From Marivibrio halodurans (GTDB lineage Bacteria; Pseudomonadota; Alphaproteobacteria; UBA8366; Aestuariispiraceae), in assembly GCF_017963645.1 (NCBI RefSeq), contig NZ_JAGMWN010000001.1, positions 372,001 through 436,000 of the forward strand: a stretch of 64,000 nucleotides of DNA, in the 5' to 3' direction. The position numbers and the translations under genes were made by a program. Below the pieces are notes generated by a model, which worked only from the letters and a program-made list of their open reading frames with translations, did not search any database and was not told the DNA's origin. The stretch's first letter is position 1; each line of letters starts with the position of its first letter. This document shows, in pieces, positions 29,280 through 39,139 of the stretch.

Positions 29280-29630
29280 TCAAAGCTCGTCGAGTTGCCG
29301 TTCAAGTTCGTTGACCAGATCGTTCGCTTCCTGAAGCTTCAAGCGCGCGGTCCCTAGCTTCGAGCGCATCGCCTCCACCGGATCGACATTGCCTGCGGTT
29401 TCGAAGGCTTCCACATCGCCCTCCAGCAACCAATTCGGCGTGACATTCAAAATCCCCGCGAGGGTGAACAACCGGTTGGCGCGGGGGTCGCGTTCCCCTT
29501 CCTCCCAGGCGGAAATGGTTTCCAGCGTGACCCCCATGCGCCGGGCCAGTTCCTCCCGCGACCACCCCTGATGCTCACGCGCGCGGACGATGCGCGCGCC
29601 AACCGGAATGGCTGTGTCGGACGATGTCAT
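29280..29630 (-). CDS. XRE-family transcriptional regulator
   Basis: This 116-aa protein has a lambda-Cro/XRE helix-turn-helix at residues 12-70 (VRAREHQGWSREELARRMGV, then TISAWEEGERDP and LFTLAGILNVTPNWLL). A predicted coiled-coil tail (LGTARLKLQEANDLVNELER) probably dimerises it. It is a single gene with no obvious target nearby, 158 bp from the HPt gene. Its composition matches the chromosome rather than the prophage, so it is unlikely to be a phage repressor. Confidence 0.82.
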   Translation of the reverse strand: MTSSDTAIPVGARIVRAREHQGWSREELARRMGVTLETISAWEEGERDPRANRLFTLAGILNVTPNWLLEGDVEAFETAGNVDPVEAMRSKLGTARLKLQEANDLVNELERQLDEL

Positions 29631-29788
29631 GGAAAACTCCTTCGCGCCGTTGATCGGCGCCTATGAAATTCACGGGTCTCGTAAAGCGTCGAGCCGTCTC
29701 CCTCCCGTCGATCAGTCTCCCGATCCGGGGTCGGCGATGCTAGAGGGCACGCCCGGCAAGGTAAAGATATCCGCCGGGAGCCGAATGG

Positions 29789-30307
29789 CTAGCGCCCCAA
29801 CTCCTTGGAAACGGCGTCGGAGAGGGCCTCGACGACGGCCCGCGCGACCGCGTCCCCATCGCCTTTCATTCCCCGTTTGTAGACGACCTTCATCGCGTCC
29901 ACATGCTGATCGATCAATTCCGGCGTGACGCTGCGCTCGTTCGGCAATTCCCGGACATAGCGGCAAAAGGAGCGTCCGATTTCCGTGATGAGGGGATAGC
30001 CGAAGGTCGTACCCTGACCACGCATGTTATGGATCAGCCGGAAAAGGGAATCGACCGCCGACGGGTCGCGCGATTGCCGATAGCGGACACCATAGGTTTC
30101 CAGCCGGTCGATATCCTGACCAAGCTTGTCGATATATTCCGCCTCGAGCCGCTTGACGATCTCGTCGGCTTCCCGGATCGCGCGCTCCGGATCGCGCCCC
30201 CCGGTCTTGGGAACCTTCTTGGCGAGATCGTTCGGCCGTTCGATCACTTGATGCCAACTGCGATCGGGATTGTCCGGAACCGCCGGCACATCTTCCTTGG
30301 TTACCAT
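29789..30307 (-). CDS. HPt-domain phosphotransfer protein
   Basis: This 172-aa all-helical protein contains LFRLIHNMRGQGTTFGYPLI, in which His93 in the H-x-x-x-G setting fits a histidine phosphotransfer (HPt) active site. The first 40 residues are Pro-rich and probably disordered. There is no kinase or receiver domain. It would pass phosphate between a sensor kinase and a receiver. The adjacent CheY-like protein (30388-30903), 80 bp upstream on the same strand, is the obvious candidate partner. The start is ATG 30307. Confidence 0.72.
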   Translation of the reverse strand: MVTKEDVPAVPDNPDRSWHQVIERPNDLAKKVPKTGGRDPERAIREADEIVKRLEAEYIDKLGQDIDRLETYGVRYRQSRDPSAVDSLFRLIHNMRGQGTTFGYPLITEIGRSFCRYVRELPNERSVTPELIDQHVDAMKVVYKRGMKGDGDAVARAVVEALSDAVSKELGR

Positions 30308-30387
30308 TCGTGCCCTCCCCCGACACGAACCGATCCAACGCGGGCGCTCCCCCTTGCCCCCCGGGATGGAACGGCCGGCTGCCGGTT

Positions 30388-30903
30388 CTAGATATCGATT
30401 TCCTCGTGCGCGCCGCGACGATCATCGCCGTCGAAAATCGGCAGGTTGAGACGCCGCCGACACGGACCGAAAAAGGAGGCGGTCCGAACGAAGGGGCGTG
30501 GATTATCCACGATCTGGACAAGCCTGGCATGAAGCGATCTGGCGGCGACCGGCTTCGCCAGGAATTCAGTGATTCCGAAATCCCGTGCCTTCATCACCTT
30601 CATTTTCTCGGTATAGCCGGTCAGCATGATAATCGGAACATATCGACAGGGGCTGTCCTGATCGAGGCGTACGCGCCGAACGAAGCTCGGCCCGTCTTCC
30701 GGCTGCATTTCCCAATCACAGAGAATGACGTCCGGCTCGCTGTCGAGAAGCTGTTCCCATGCCTCGAACCCATCGGAGGCGAAGCGGATCTTGGTCACGC
30801 CAAGCGCCTGCAGCATCCGCTCCAGCACCATCCGCATGAAACGACAATCATCCACGATCAGGATGCTGAGTTGGCTGAAATCGTGTCGATGACGGTTCGA
30901 CAT
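30388..30903 (-). CDS. Single-domain CheY-like response regulator
   Basis: This is a 171-aa receiver protein. The acidic pocket is Asp18 and Asp19 (LIVDDCRF), the phospho-acceptor is Asp63 (VILCDWEM), Thr95 lies in IIMLTGYTEK and Lys117 in FLAKPVA. After the receiver (about residue 140) there is a basic, Phe-rich tail of 35 residues with no output domain. It probably acts by protein contact, for example in chemotaxis or a phosphorelay with the HPt protein downstream. The ATG is at 30903; a ribosome site is not evident. Confidence 0.85.
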   Translation of the reverse strand: MSNRHRHDFSQLSILIVDDCRFMRMVLERMLQALGVTKIRFASDGFEAWEQLLDSEPDVILCDWEMQPEDGPSFVRRVRLDQDSPCRYVPIIMLTGYTEKMKVMKARDFGITEFLAKPVAARSLHARLVQIVDNPRPFVRTASFFGPCRRRLNLPIFDGDDRRGAHEEIDI

Positions 30904-31116
30904 GAATTATTGCTCCACCGGGATCCTAATCCGCGCCCCTCCCGGTATCGGCGCGATAGGGAGCACCGCCCGATGCCAAATTCTATAGCAGAGACACCTT
31001 GGCACGGGAAACATTTTGCATGCCCGCGTGTCTACGGGTCCAGCCGTACTAGGCGCCCATCATCGGCGCATGCTATCGTCCGAAGTGGGTTTATAGCGGT
31101 GGGGCGAGGCGGCAGG

Positions 31117-31545
31117 ATGGCCCAGGACAATCAGGTTCGCGTACTTAACCGACGCTCCTATTATGATGGGGACGTCATCTTTCACGAAGGGGACACAGGC
31201 AGTCAGGCCTTCGTCGTCCAGCAAGGGCGGGTGCGCATCGTTCGTACCGTGGAAGGCGGCGAGAAGGCGACGCTCGGCATCATCGAGGCCGGCGGGATTT
31301 TCGGCGAAATGGCCCTGATCGACAAATCAACGCGGATGGCAAGCGCCATCGCGGACGGCACCTGCGTGTGCATCTCGATCCCCGAGGAAACGGTCCGCAA
31401 GAAGCTCAAGGCATGCGACCCGGTCGTGCGCACGGTCATCCTGATGATGATCCGCATGATCCGCACCGTCGCGGACGAGACGCGGTTGCCGCCGGACACC
31501 GTCGACGCCTTAACGCGCGAGGTGACGGAGGAAACGGTACCATGA
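31117..31545 (+). CDS. Stand-alone cyclic-nucleotide-binding domain protein (first)
   Basis: This 142-aa protein consists of one cNMP-binding beta-barrel: GDVIFHEGDTGSQAFVVQQG, then the phosphate-binding cassette GGIFGEMALIDKSTRMASA and a C-terminal helix. The Arg of the cassette is in place. No DNA-binding or channel domain follows. It may sense cAMP/cGMP or serve as a scaffold. It starts at ATG 31117 (the open frame extends to 30310 without support) behind GGCGGCAGG and overlaps the next gene by ATGA. Confidence 0.8.
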   Translation: MAQDNQVRVLNRRSYYDGDVIFHEGDTGSQAFVVQQGRVRIVRTVEGGEKATLGIIEAGGIFGEMALIDKSTRMASAIADGTCVCISIPEETVRKKLKACDPVVRTVILMMIRMIRTVADETRLPPDTVDALTREVTEETVP

Positions 31546-32000
31546 GCGACACGGCCAGCGCGCTCGGCAAACGTCGCTTCGAAGCGGGCGATATCATCTT
31601 CATGGAGGGCGATCCGGGAACCGAAACCTTCCTGATCCAAACCGGCCGGGTTGGATTGATGAAGCGCGGCGCGGACGGTCTGTTCGAGCCGCTGGCGACG
31701 CTAGGACCGGGACAGGTTTTCGGCGAGATGGCGCTCGCCACCAAACGTCCGCGCGCGGCAGGCGCGCGCGCCCTGGAGGATTGTCAGGTCATCGCGGTAT
31801 CGCGGGCGCATATCGACGAGAAATTGAAGGACGCGGACCCGTTCATCGCCGCCCTGTTCCGCATCCTGGCAGGCAATCTCGAATCAACCCTCGACCGCAA
31901 GCGGGAGGTCGAACGCGCGGGCCGTCCGCGAACCGACGCCGTGCTCAAGGGGCGGCAAGAGGCCCTCGACCGGGCGATGGACGATCTGACCGGCGCGTGA
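31542..32000 (+). CDS. Stand-alone cyclic-nucleotide-binding domain protein (second)
   Basis: This 152-aa protein is built like its neighbour: GDIIFMEGDPGTETFLIQTG, the cassette GQVFGEMALATKRPRAAGA, and a charged helical tail (STLDRKREVERAGR). It is coupled to the first gene by ATGA. The two proteins are only moderately alike, so the duplication is old. They are adjacent to, but divergent from, the CheY/HPt pair, which hints at one signalling unit; what they control is unknown. Confidence 0.8.
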   Translation: MSDTASALGKRRFEAGDIIFMEGDPGTETFLIQTGRVGLMKRGADGLFEPLATLGPGQVFGEMALATKRPRAAGARALEDCQVIAVSRAHIDEKLKDADPFIAALFRILAGNLESTLDRKREVERAGRPRTDAVLKGRQEALDRAMDDLTGA

Positions 32001-32033
32001 TGAATCGCGTCGGCGGAGCCGCCGGACGTGGAT

Positions 32034-32783
32034 TCATCGCCGGGTGAAATCGATCGGCACCTCGGCCTGACGCTCGTCCTTCATGAAAAGCCGGCCGAAA
32101 TTGCCGAGCGAGACGAGATGCGCCACCGCCAGGGCGAACCACCCGCTACGCCACCAGGTTTCCAGTTGATCCGACGGCAGGGCACGCAGCCGCTCCTCGT
32201 CGATCACCCGGAATCCCTTGATCGCCATATGCCGCTTATCGGCCAATTCGACATCGACGGCGCGGTCGATCAGCAGATCCTGCTCCCGGCAGGCATCGAC
32301 GAACTTGCGCGTCCGGCTCTGTTCGCGCGCGAAGGCACCGGCGAAACGCCCCATGCGCTTCATCAAGTCGCTGGGCTTCCGTCCCTCGAACAAGGGATGT
32401 CCGCCATCGCGCGTCACCATCGGCGCGTCGGTATCGACGCCGAGACGGACTTCCGGCGTCTCGCCACGTTTCAGGCCCCGGCTGTCACGTAGGAGGATGA
32501 AGGGGTAGCGGCGCACGAAGGCCGGAATGTAACAACCTTCCGTCCAGTGTCCCTCCGCCTCGACGAACAGATTCTGGGCGTGGCGCACACCGACCAGAAC
32601 GACCGGCATGTTGGTCTGGTCGCCGTTGAATAGAATTGGATAGTGACGCGCGGCGGCCATGAACTCGATCGCGTTGAGCGGGATCATGTGCGAATCGCGC
32701 GCGAAGCCATAGTCCCCATCGACGAGAAGCCCCAGATCGCCGTGCTTGTCGGCTTCGAGGACCTCCAACCGACGAAAGAACAT
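32034..32783 (-). CDS. SapC-family protein
   Basis: This 249-aa protein resembles the SapC family, named from genes near surface-layer export, whose biochemical role is unclear. Typical features are GDYGFARDSHMIPLNAIEF, the strand RHYPILFNG, the segment YIPAFVRRYPFIL and a C-terminal block WWRSGWFALAVAHLVSLGN. There is no signal peptide. The start is uncertain: ATG 32783 (MFFRRLEVLEA) matches where family members begin. ATG 32849 would add 22 residues of low-complexity sequence but has GGAGG upstream. It converges on the cyclic-nucleotide protein genes. Confidence 0.75.
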   Translation of the reverse strand: MFFRRLEVLEADKHGDLGLLVDGDYGFARDSHMIPLNAIEFMAAARHYPILFNGDQTNMPVVLVGVRHAQNLFVEAEGHWTEGCYIPAFVRRYPFILLRDSRGLKRGETPEVRLGVDTDAPMVTRDGGHPLFEGRKPSDLMKRMGRFAGAFAREQSRTRKFVDACREQDLLIDRAVDVELADKRHMAIKGFRVIDEERLRALPSDQLETWWRSGWFALAVAHLVSLGNFGRLFMKDERQAEVPIDFTRR

Positions 32784-33015
32784 CGGCAGTGATTGGCTTT
32801 GCCGCGCGCTCTGCCCGTGCGCGCGGCCCTCGCTCGCTCTCTCGTTCATCGTGGCGCGCCGCCGCCTCCCGCTCTTTCCTACGATGTCCCGTCCGATGGC
32901 ATCGGGTTCTTGCTACCATCATCCGGTCGAAATGGCGATGGGGCCGACGCGATCAAGCGCCGCCCCAATCGCATGCGGATCGCGGTGGAACAAGGCTGAA
33001 ACGGCGCGGCCGTCC

Positions 33016-35184
33016 CTACTCCGCCGGTTCAGGCGTCTTCTCGCCGCCGGCCTGACCGCCCGGGTTCTTCATCACGATAACGGGGTCGACCTTCCGCAAT
33101 TCGTCCAGTTCGATATGGCAGGTGATGACATGGCCGTTCCCTGCATCGCGGAATGGCGGTCGCTCGTCATCGCAGATCGACCCGATCTTGCGTGGACAAC
33201 GCGTGCTGAAAGGGCAGCCTTTCGGCGGATTCAGCACGGAGGGCAAATTACCTTCCAGCACGATCTCGCGCTTCTCGATCGACGTGTCGGCGATCGGCAC
33301 GGCGGAGAGCAGAGCCTCCGTATAGGGATGGTAGGGCGGCGCATAGACCTCCTCCACATCGCCCTGCTCCATGATCATGCCGAGATACATCACCACGACC
33401 CGATCGGACAGATAGCGCACGACCGATAGATCATGGCTGATGAACAGCAGCGTCGTGTCATACTGCCGCTGGATATCCATCAGCAGCCCCGTGACGGCCG
33501 CCTGGACCGAAACGTCGAGGGCAGAGACAGGCTCGTCCGCGATCACCATCGGCGGATAGCCGGCGAAGGCCCGCGCGATGCCGATGCGTTGCTTCTGGCC
33601 GCCGGAAAGCTGCCGTGGCTTGCGGTATTTGAACGCGCGCGGCAGCTTGACGAGGTCGAGCAGTTCATCGACCCGGGCATGGACTTCCTGGTCGGACTTC
33701 GCCACCCCGAACTTCTTGATGACGCGCACGATCTGGCCACCGACCGTATGGCTGGGGTTGAGCGTCTCGTTCGGATTCTGGAACACCATCTGCAGGGTGG
33801 ATATCTGCTTCGGTGTGCGGCTTGTGACGGGCAGGCGCGAAATCTCCTCGCCGTTATAGACGATCTCCCCGTCCGTGGAGGTCTCCAGCCCCATCAGCAC
33901 CTTGGCGAAGGTCGACTTGCCGCAGCCGGATTCCCCAACGATCGCCACCGTCTCGCGCTTGCGGGCAGAGAAGGTGATCGACTCGTTCGCCTTGACCCAG
34001 CGAGAAGCCTTACCGGTCAGCAGCGCCTTGATAGAACTGTCGCGGACCTCGAAATATTTCCGCATGTTCTCGACATGCAGGACCTCGTCCCCGGGTTCGT
34101 TGGCCGGATGTTGCTCGATATCGGGCGTGAAATTCTCCCAATCGATCTCCTTCCAGCGCAAGCAACGCACGGCGTGACCGCTATCCCCGTCGATCGTCTC
34201 CCAGGGAATCCCTTTCGGATCGTCGCACCGTCCCTCCTGGAAGAAGTCGCAGCGCGGCCCGAAATAGCAGCCCGACGGCCGGTCGTAGGGCAAGGGAAGC
34301 TGCCCCCGGATGGGGACCAGCGGGTTGGCGTTCTTGTCCGCCGTCGGCAAGGGAATCGAGCCGAACAATCCCCGCGTATAGGGGTGGCGCATCATGTCGA
34401 AGACTTCCTTGACCGTGCCGGTCTCCACCGCCACGCCGGAATACATCACGCAAACCCGATCGCAGGTTTCCAGGATCAACCCCATATTGTGGGAGATATA
34501 GATCATGGAGGTCCCGAATTCGGCGCTGATCTCCTTGATGAGCTTGACGATACCGGCCTCGACCGTGACGTCCAGCGCGGTCGTCGGCTCGTCGAGGAGC
34601 AACAGCGTCGGATTCGACAAAAGCGCCATCGCGATGACCACGCGCTGCTGCTGGCCGCCGGAAATCTGGTGGGGAAAGGCCCCCATGACCCGCGCCGGGT
34701 CCGGCAGCTTGACCTTGGCCAGCATCTCCTCCGCCCGGCGCCAAGCATCCTCCTCGGAAATGCCGGGCTCATGGAACAGCGGCACCTCGGAAAGCTGGCG
34801 GCCGATCTTCATCGACGGGTTCAGGGCCGACATCGGCTCCTGATAGATCATGGCGATGTCGGAGCCGCGAAGCTGGCGCAACTCCTCCTTCCCCATTCGC
34901 GACATGTCGCGGCCCATGAACTTGATCGATCCGCCGACGATCCCGCCATTGCCCCCCATATATTGCATGATCGCCATGGCGACCGTGGACTTGCCGCAGC
35001 CGGATTCGCCGACGATTCCGACCGCCTCCCCCGGATAGAGGGTCAGATTGAAGTCCTTCACCGCCGGCACCTCGCCCGCGCGGATGAAGTAGGAGATCGA
35101 TAGATTCTCGATCGCCAGGACCGGCTCCCCCTTAGGCGGGGTCTTCACCGGATTGGCCTGTTGGGCTTGGTTCATGTCGCTCAT
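33016..35184 (-). CDS. Fused dipeptide/oligopeptide ABC ATPase (DppD-DppF type)
   Basis: These 722 aa carry two complete nucleotide-binding domains. The first has Walker [11 protein letters not shown] near residue 57, signature ISGGQQQRV and [12 protein letters not shown]. Its C-terminal extension has the Cys-rich oligopeptide ABC motif ([15 protein letters not shown]). The second has [10 protein letters not shown] near 440, [10 protein letters not shown] and [13 protein letters not shown], again ending in a Cys-rich tail ([15 protein letters not shown]) that may hold an iron-sulfur cluster. It drives the permeases encoded upstream. DppD and DppF are separate genes in most bacteria, but fusions are known. 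It is the last gene of the operon. Confidence 0.92.
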   Translation of the reverse strand: MSDMNQAQQANPVKTPPKGEPVLAIENLSISYFIRAGEVPAVKDFNLTLYPGEAVGIVGESGCGKSTVAMAIMQYMGGNGGIVGGSIKFMGRDMSRMGKEELRQLRGSDIAMIYQEPMSALNPSMKIGRQLSEVPLFHEPGISEEDAWRRAEEMLAKVKLPDPARVMGAFPHQISGGQQQRVVIAMALLSNPTLLLLDEPTTALDVTVEAGIVKLIKEISAEFGTSMIYISHNMGLILETCDRVCVMYSGVAVETGTVKEVFDMMRHPYTRGLFGSIPLPTADKNANPLVPIRGQLPLPYDRPSGCYFGPRCDFFQEGRCDDPKGIPWETIDGDSGHAVRCLRWKEIDWENFTPDIEQHPANEPGDEVLHVENMRKYFEVRDSSIKALLTGKASRWVKANESITFSARKRETVAIVGESGCGKSTFAKVLMGLETSTDGEIVYNGEEISRLPVTSRTPKQISTLQMVFQNPNETLNPSHTVGGQIVRVIKKFGVAKSDQEVHARVDELLDLVKLPRAFKYRKPRQLSGGQKQRIGIARAFAGYPPMVIADEPVSALDVSVQAAVTGLLMDIQRQYDTTLLFISHDLSVVRYLSDRVVVMYLGMIMEQGDVEEVYAPPYHPYTEALLSAVPIADTSIEKREIVLEGNLPSVLNPPKGCPFSTRCPRKIGSICDDERPPFRDAGNGHVITCHIELDELRKVDPVIVMKNPGGQAGGEKTPEPAE

Positions 35185-35203
35185 CCTCGTCCCCCCGATC
35201 CGG

Positions 35204-36109
35204 TCAGTCGCGCAGCGACACTTCGCGCAGGCCGTCGGCCAGCAGGTTGAATCCGAGCACCAGCAGCGAGACCGCCAACGCCGGGAAGAACGGCATCCAC
35301 CAGAACCCTCCCATGGCGAGCGAGCGCGTCTCGTTGATCATGCCCCCCCAATCCGGGAAGGGCGGCGGCAGGCCGAGCCCGAGAAAACCGAGCGCGCCGA
35401 TGGTGATCGTCGTGTAGCCCATGCGCAGACAGGCATCGACGATCAACGGCCCGCGCGCGTTGGGCAGCAGTTCCGTCAGCATGATGTACCACGGCCCCTC
35501 GCCCCGGGTTTGGGCGGCCGCGATATAATCCCGCGTCGCGATGTCGAGCGTCAGTCCGCGCACGATACGCATGATCCCCGGTGCCGAAGCGAAGACCACC
35601 GCGAAGACGATGGTCAGGCCCGAGGCACCGGCCGTCGTGATGATCAACACGAACAGCACCATCACCGGGAAGGACAGGATGACATTCGCCAGGAAGGATA
35701 GAACCTCGTCCACCCATCCCCGGAAATAGCCCGCGGCGAGCCCCATCAGAATGCCGACGACATAGGCGCTGAAGGTCGCGAGCGAGGCGTAGAACACCAC
35801 CCGCTGCGTGCCGTAGATCAGACGGGAGAAGACATCCCGTCCCTTGTTGTCCGCCCCCAGGAAAAGGAAATGCCCGTCCGCCGTCGTCGTCAGGGGCGCC
35901 GCGAAGGGTTCGATGAATTCGTCGTAGCGATAAGGCGCCAGAAGCGGCGCGAAAATCGCGACCAGCGCGAAGAATACGACGAGCGCGAGGCCGACGACAC
36001 CGACCGGGCTCTCCCGCAGCAGGGCGATCGATCCGACGATCCTCTCGACACTGCCCTTGGGCCTGTCGGAGGAGGAAACGCTGCCGTCCGTTTCGCTGGC
36101 TTGGCTCAT
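35204..36109 (-). CDS. Dipeptide-type ABC permease (DppC-like)
   Basis: This 301-aa inner-membrane protein has a first span at about residues 33-58 (GVVGLALVVFFALVAIFAPLL), a long periplasmic loop, then five more spans. The cytoplasmic EAA-like loop is seen as YIAAAQTRGEGPWYIMLTELLPN. It starts at ATG 36109, 16 bp after the DppB-type gene, and is followed 19 bp later by the ATPase gene. It forms the translocation channel with the DppB-type subunit. Confidence 0.9.
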   Translation of the reverse strand: MSQASETDGSVSSSDRPKGSVERIVGSIALLRESPVGVVGLALVVFFALVAIFAPLLAPYRYDEFIEPFAAPLTTTADGHFLFLGADNKGRDVFSRLIYGTQRVVFYASLATFSAYVVGILMGLAAGYFRGWVDEVLSFLANVILSFPVMVLFVLIITTAGASGLTIVFAVVFASAPGIMRIVRGLTLDIATRDYIAAAQTRGEGPWYIMLTELLPNARGPLIVDACLRMGYTTITIGALGFLGLGLPPPFPDWGGMINETRSLAMGGFWWMPFFPALAVSLLVLGFNLLADGLREVSLRD

Positions 36110-36125
36110 GATTTATGCCCTCCCC

Positions 36126-37058
36126 TCAACTGAACCGGATACGGGGGTTCAGAAAGGTGTAGCCGATATCGCCCAGCGTCTGACTCAACACGGCGACGAA
36201 AACGGCGGCGAGACCGCAGGCCTCGATGACGAAGATGTCGCGCCGCAGCGCGGCCTCCAGCAGCAGGGTTCCGAACCCCTTGTAGGCGAAGGCGTATTCC
36301 GTCACGACGACGCCTGAGAGCAGCCAGTTGAGCTGCAGCATGATCACGGTGAAGGGGGCGATCAGCGCGTTGCGCAAGGCATGCCGGAGAATCACCCGCC
36401 GGTAGGGCAGGCCCTTCAGGACCGCCGTGCGGATATAGTGAGTCGTCATCACCTCGGCCATCGAGGCGCGCGTCATGCGCGCGATATAGCCGAAACCGTA
36501 GAGCACCAGCACGCTGACCGGCAGGATCATCTGCGCCCAGTCCCATCCGGCCGCCATGGAACTCGTACCCGGCAACCATTCGAGTTGAATGACGAAGACC
36601 GTGGTCAGGATGACCGCGCTGGCGAATTCCGGGATCGATGTGGTGACGATCGAGACGACGGAGATCGTACGATCCTGGGCCGATCCCTCCTTCACGCCGG
36701 CGAGCACGCCGAGGAACAGCGCGAGCGGCACCATGATGAGGAAGGTGAGCCCCGCCAATATCCCGGTATTCGCCAACCGATCCCAGAAGAATTCATTGAC
36801 CGGACGCTTATATTGCACCGATTCCCCGAGATCGCCTTGGGCGACGTCCCCGACCCAGTCGAGGAAGCGGATCGGGATCGGCCGGTTATAGCCGTTCTCC
36901 TCGATCCATATATCGAGTTGCTGATCTTGCGCATAGGGGCCGAGCACCCCTCGCGCGACCGAGCGCGGATTGCCCTCGTTGACGACGAACAGGATGAAGC
37001 CGACGACCAGCATGATGAGCAACATCAAGCCGATCCGCCGAACGATCAGTCGGGTCAT
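36126..37058 (-). CDS. Dipeptide-type ABC permease (DppB-like)
   Basis: This 310-aa permease begins MTRLIVRRIGLMLLIMLVV with the first span at once, as in DppB/OppB. Later spans surround YIARMTRASMAEVMTTHYIR and KGLPYRRVILRHALRNAL, the EAA-type coupling loop. I start it at ATG 37058; the frame extends to 37142 without a ribosome site. It is 362 bp from the binding-protein gene, with hairpins between that may uncouple expression levels. Confidence 0.9.
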   Translation of the reverse strand: MTRLIVRRIGLMLLIMLVVGFILFVVNEGNPRSVARGVLGPYAQDQQLDIWIEENGYNRPIPIRFLDWVGDVAQGDLGESVQYKRPVNEFFWDRLANTGILAGLTFLIMVPLALFLGVLAGVKEGSAQDRTISVVSIVTTSIPEFASAVILTTVFVIQLEWLPGTSSMAAGWDWAQMILPVSVLVLYGFGYIARMTRASMAEVMTTHYIRTAVLKGLPYRRVILRHALRNALIAPFTVIMLQLNWLLSGVVVTEYAFAYKGFGTLLLEAALRRDIFVIEACGLAAVFVAVLSQTLGDIGYTFLNPRIRFS

Positions 37059-37294
37059 GGTCGCCGAACCCCCTTTTTGCCCCCGGCCGGGTCGGCATGC
37101 GTGCGCCGCCCCTTCGCCTTGCGCCGCCGGAACCGACACCACCCGATACCATCGAACCCATGGCGAAGCCCCCTAGGGTCCTATGGCATGCCTTGCCCGC
37201 TTAAAGTCCCCCGTCGCCGGCAAGGCGGGGTGGCATCCGCCCGATTGGCGACGCCCGATAAATACGCATTCACGAATGAACCAAATTAATATCC

Positions 37295-37316
37295 GGCCCC
37301 ATGCCCCGCTGGGGCC
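37295..37316. other. Hairpin in the binding-protein to permease spacer
   Basis: GGCCCCA (37295-37301) and TGGGGCC (37310-37316) can pair around an 8-base loop. There is no following T-run, so it is more likely an RNA-stability element or part of an attenuator than a terminator. The rest of the 37059-37420 gap shows no gene. Confidence 0.4.
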
Positions 37317-37364
37317 CTGAAACAAAGGGGCACAGAAACAAGCGCATGAAACGGCGCGCCCCCG

Positions 37365-37406
37365 AAAAAACGGGACACCCCCGCCGTCGCGTGGACGGCG
37401 GGGGTG
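37365..37406 (-). terminator. Strong terminator after the peptide-binding protein gene
   Basis: CACCCCCGCCGTC (37376-37388) and GACGGCGGGGGTG (37394-37406) form a perfect 13-bp stem with a 5-base loop. On the minus strand it is followed within a few bases by TTTTTT (37365-37370). It lies 15 bp after the binding-protein stop and upstream of the permease genes. Most transcripts should end here, leaving the permeases at a lower level or under their own promoter. Confidence 0.85.
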
Positions 37407-37420
37407 CTGCGGATCGCCTC

Positions 37421-39139
37421 TTAGGAGTCGATCCAAACGTTATGGAACTGATGATAGAAGGTCGGGTGCGTGATGTGCCCCTTGACCCGCTTGTTCGCCG
37501 CCTTGAAGACCGACCGCCAGAACGGTTGGATAATGACGCCGGAGTCGCGAAGCAACTGCTGCGGCTTCTCCATCAGCTTGCGGCGCTCCTCGACATCCAG
37601 GGTCGCCTCGGCTTCGTCCAGGGCCGCGTCGAACTCCGGATTGTTGTAGGCCGCCTCGTTCCACGGCACGCCGGTCCGGTAGGCGAGGCTGAGCACCATG
37701 GTGCCAAGCGGGCGGTGCGTCCAACTGGTCAGGCCGAACGGCGCCTTGTCCCACACCTCCCAATACTGGTTGGCCGGCATCTTGTTGATGCGAATATTGA
37801 TTCCGGCCGGGCGGCACTGCGCGGCGAGCGCCTCGCACTCCGCCGTCTCCCACGGACCCTGGGTGTCGCCGACGACGATCTCCAGATCGATGCCGTCGGG
37901 ATAGCCGGCCTTCGCGAGCAGGGCCTTCGCCTGTTCGATATCGCGCGTCGGCCCGGGCAGGTCGAAATATTCCGGATGAATCTGGCAGACGTGATAGTCG
38001 GCCGCGACCTGACCCGCATTGCGGTGCGAAATCTCCAGCATCTGCGCCCGATCCGCGCAGAGCTGCACGGCGCGCCGCAAATCGACATTGTCGAACGGCT
38101 TCTCCGTGGTGCGCATGCGCATGACGCCGGTCTGGGCCGTCACCGCCTCGTGCAGTTCCACGTTGGGCAGCTTGCGCACGACGTCGAGCTGGTCGACAGG
38201 CGTGTTGTAGGTCATGTCGACCTGGTCGGACGCGATGGCCCCGATCTGGGCGTTCGAATCATTGCCCAAATCGATATACTGGATCTCGTCCAGATAGAAC
38301 GGCCCGGCCCACCAATCGCGCGCCTTACGGAGCACGGCCTTCTGGCCGACCGCGAACTCCGCCAGTTCGAACGCGCCGGTGCCGATCGGATTCTTCGACA
38401 GATCGGCCTCGTAGTCCTTGCCGAAGCCACGGTGCGTGATCGCGGTCGGATAGTTGTAGAAGTTCTCCGGCATGGCGAGCGCGGGCGAGCGCAGATTGAA
38501 TTGGACCGTGTAGTCGTCGACCACCTCGACCGCGCCGGGAATGCCGCGCTTATTGCCGTCGACTTCCTCCACCATCGGCGCGAACAGGCCGAGGTTCGAG
38601 GAGCCGGTCGCCGGGTCGAGCCAACGGTTGACCGTATGCGCGATATCGGCCGATCCGAATTCGTCGCCGTTCGACCAGGTGATGCCCTTGCGCGCGGTGA
38701 AGCGCCAGGTCTTCAGATCTTCCGACGCCTCCCAGCCCTCGGCCAGATAGGGGCGCGTGATATTGTCGGATCCGGTGCGCGTCAGATATTCGACGATGAA
38801 ACGCGCGACATTGGATTTCTCCACCCAATCGAAGGTGGCGGGATCCGTCATTTCCTGCATCGCCATGGCGACACGAAGCGTACCGCCCGGCTTGGCGGAC
38901 TGCGCCATCGCCGGCCGCACGCCGAGACCCTGGCCGGTGATCGACCCGGCCATCGCATAGGCCGCCGTCGCCGACATGCCGAGCAATGTCGCGGTGCGCA
39001 GGAAATCGCGGCGGTTGACCTTGCCCGAGGCCAGCCCATCGGCGAGTTCCGGCATGTAGGGGTGAATTTCGTAGCCGAGCTTCCGCGCCTCCTTGCCGAT
39101 ATAGCGCTTCTTGCCCAGTAGTGAGTTTCGTTTGAACAT
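37421..39139 (-). CDS. ABC transporter substrate-binding protein, dipeptide/oligopeptide family (SBP_bac_5)
   Basis: This 572-aa periplasmic binding protein has a twin-arginine-like leader VNRRDFLRTATLLGMSATAA at about residues 42-61, preceded by an unusually long 40-residue cytoplasmic start, and a likely cut near AMAQS. The mature part has the family patterns EGWEASEDLKTWRFTARKG and WSNGDEFGSADIAHTVNRW. It binds a peptide, opine or similar solute for the Dpp-type transporter. I start it at ATG 39139 (MFKRNSLLGKK) behind AAGGGAGACGG; the frame extends to 39214. Confidence 0.9.
   Translation of the reverse strand: MFKRNSLLGKKRYIGKEARKLGYEIHPYMPELADGLASGKVNRRDFLRTATLLGMSATAAYAMAGSITGQGLGVRPAMAQSAKPGGTLRVAMAMQEMTDPATFDWVEKSNVARFIVEYLTRTGSDNITRPYLAEGWEASEDLKTWRFTARKGITWSNGDEFGSADIAHTVNRWLDPATGSSNLGLFAPMVEEVDGNKRGIPGAVEVVDDYTVQFNLRSPALAMPENFYNYPTAITHRGFGKDYEADLSKNPIGTGAFELAEFAVGQKAVLRKARDWWAGPFYLDEIQYIDLGNDSNAQIGAIASDQVDMTYNTPVDQLDVVRKLPNVELHEAVTAQTGVMRMRTTEKPFDNVDLRRAVQLCADRAQMLEISHRNAGQVAADYHVCQIHPEYFDLPGPTRDIEQAKALLAKAGYPDGIDLEIVVGDTQGPWETAECEALAAQCRPAGINIRINKMPANQYWEVWDKAPFGLTSWTHRPLGTMVLSLAYRTGVPWNEAAYNNPEFDAALDEAEATLDVEERRKLMEKPQQLLRDSGVIIQPFWRSVFKAANKRVKGHITHPTFYHQFHNVWIDS

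Noticed and set aside
29280-29630. Phage CI-like repressor
   Set aside because: The XRE gene lies 19 kb outside the prophage boundary with no phage genes nearby, and its composition is chromosomal.
37301-39121. Plus-strand frame of 606 codons
   Set aside because: It is antisense to the peptide-binding protein gene and crosses its terminator; no recognisable domain.
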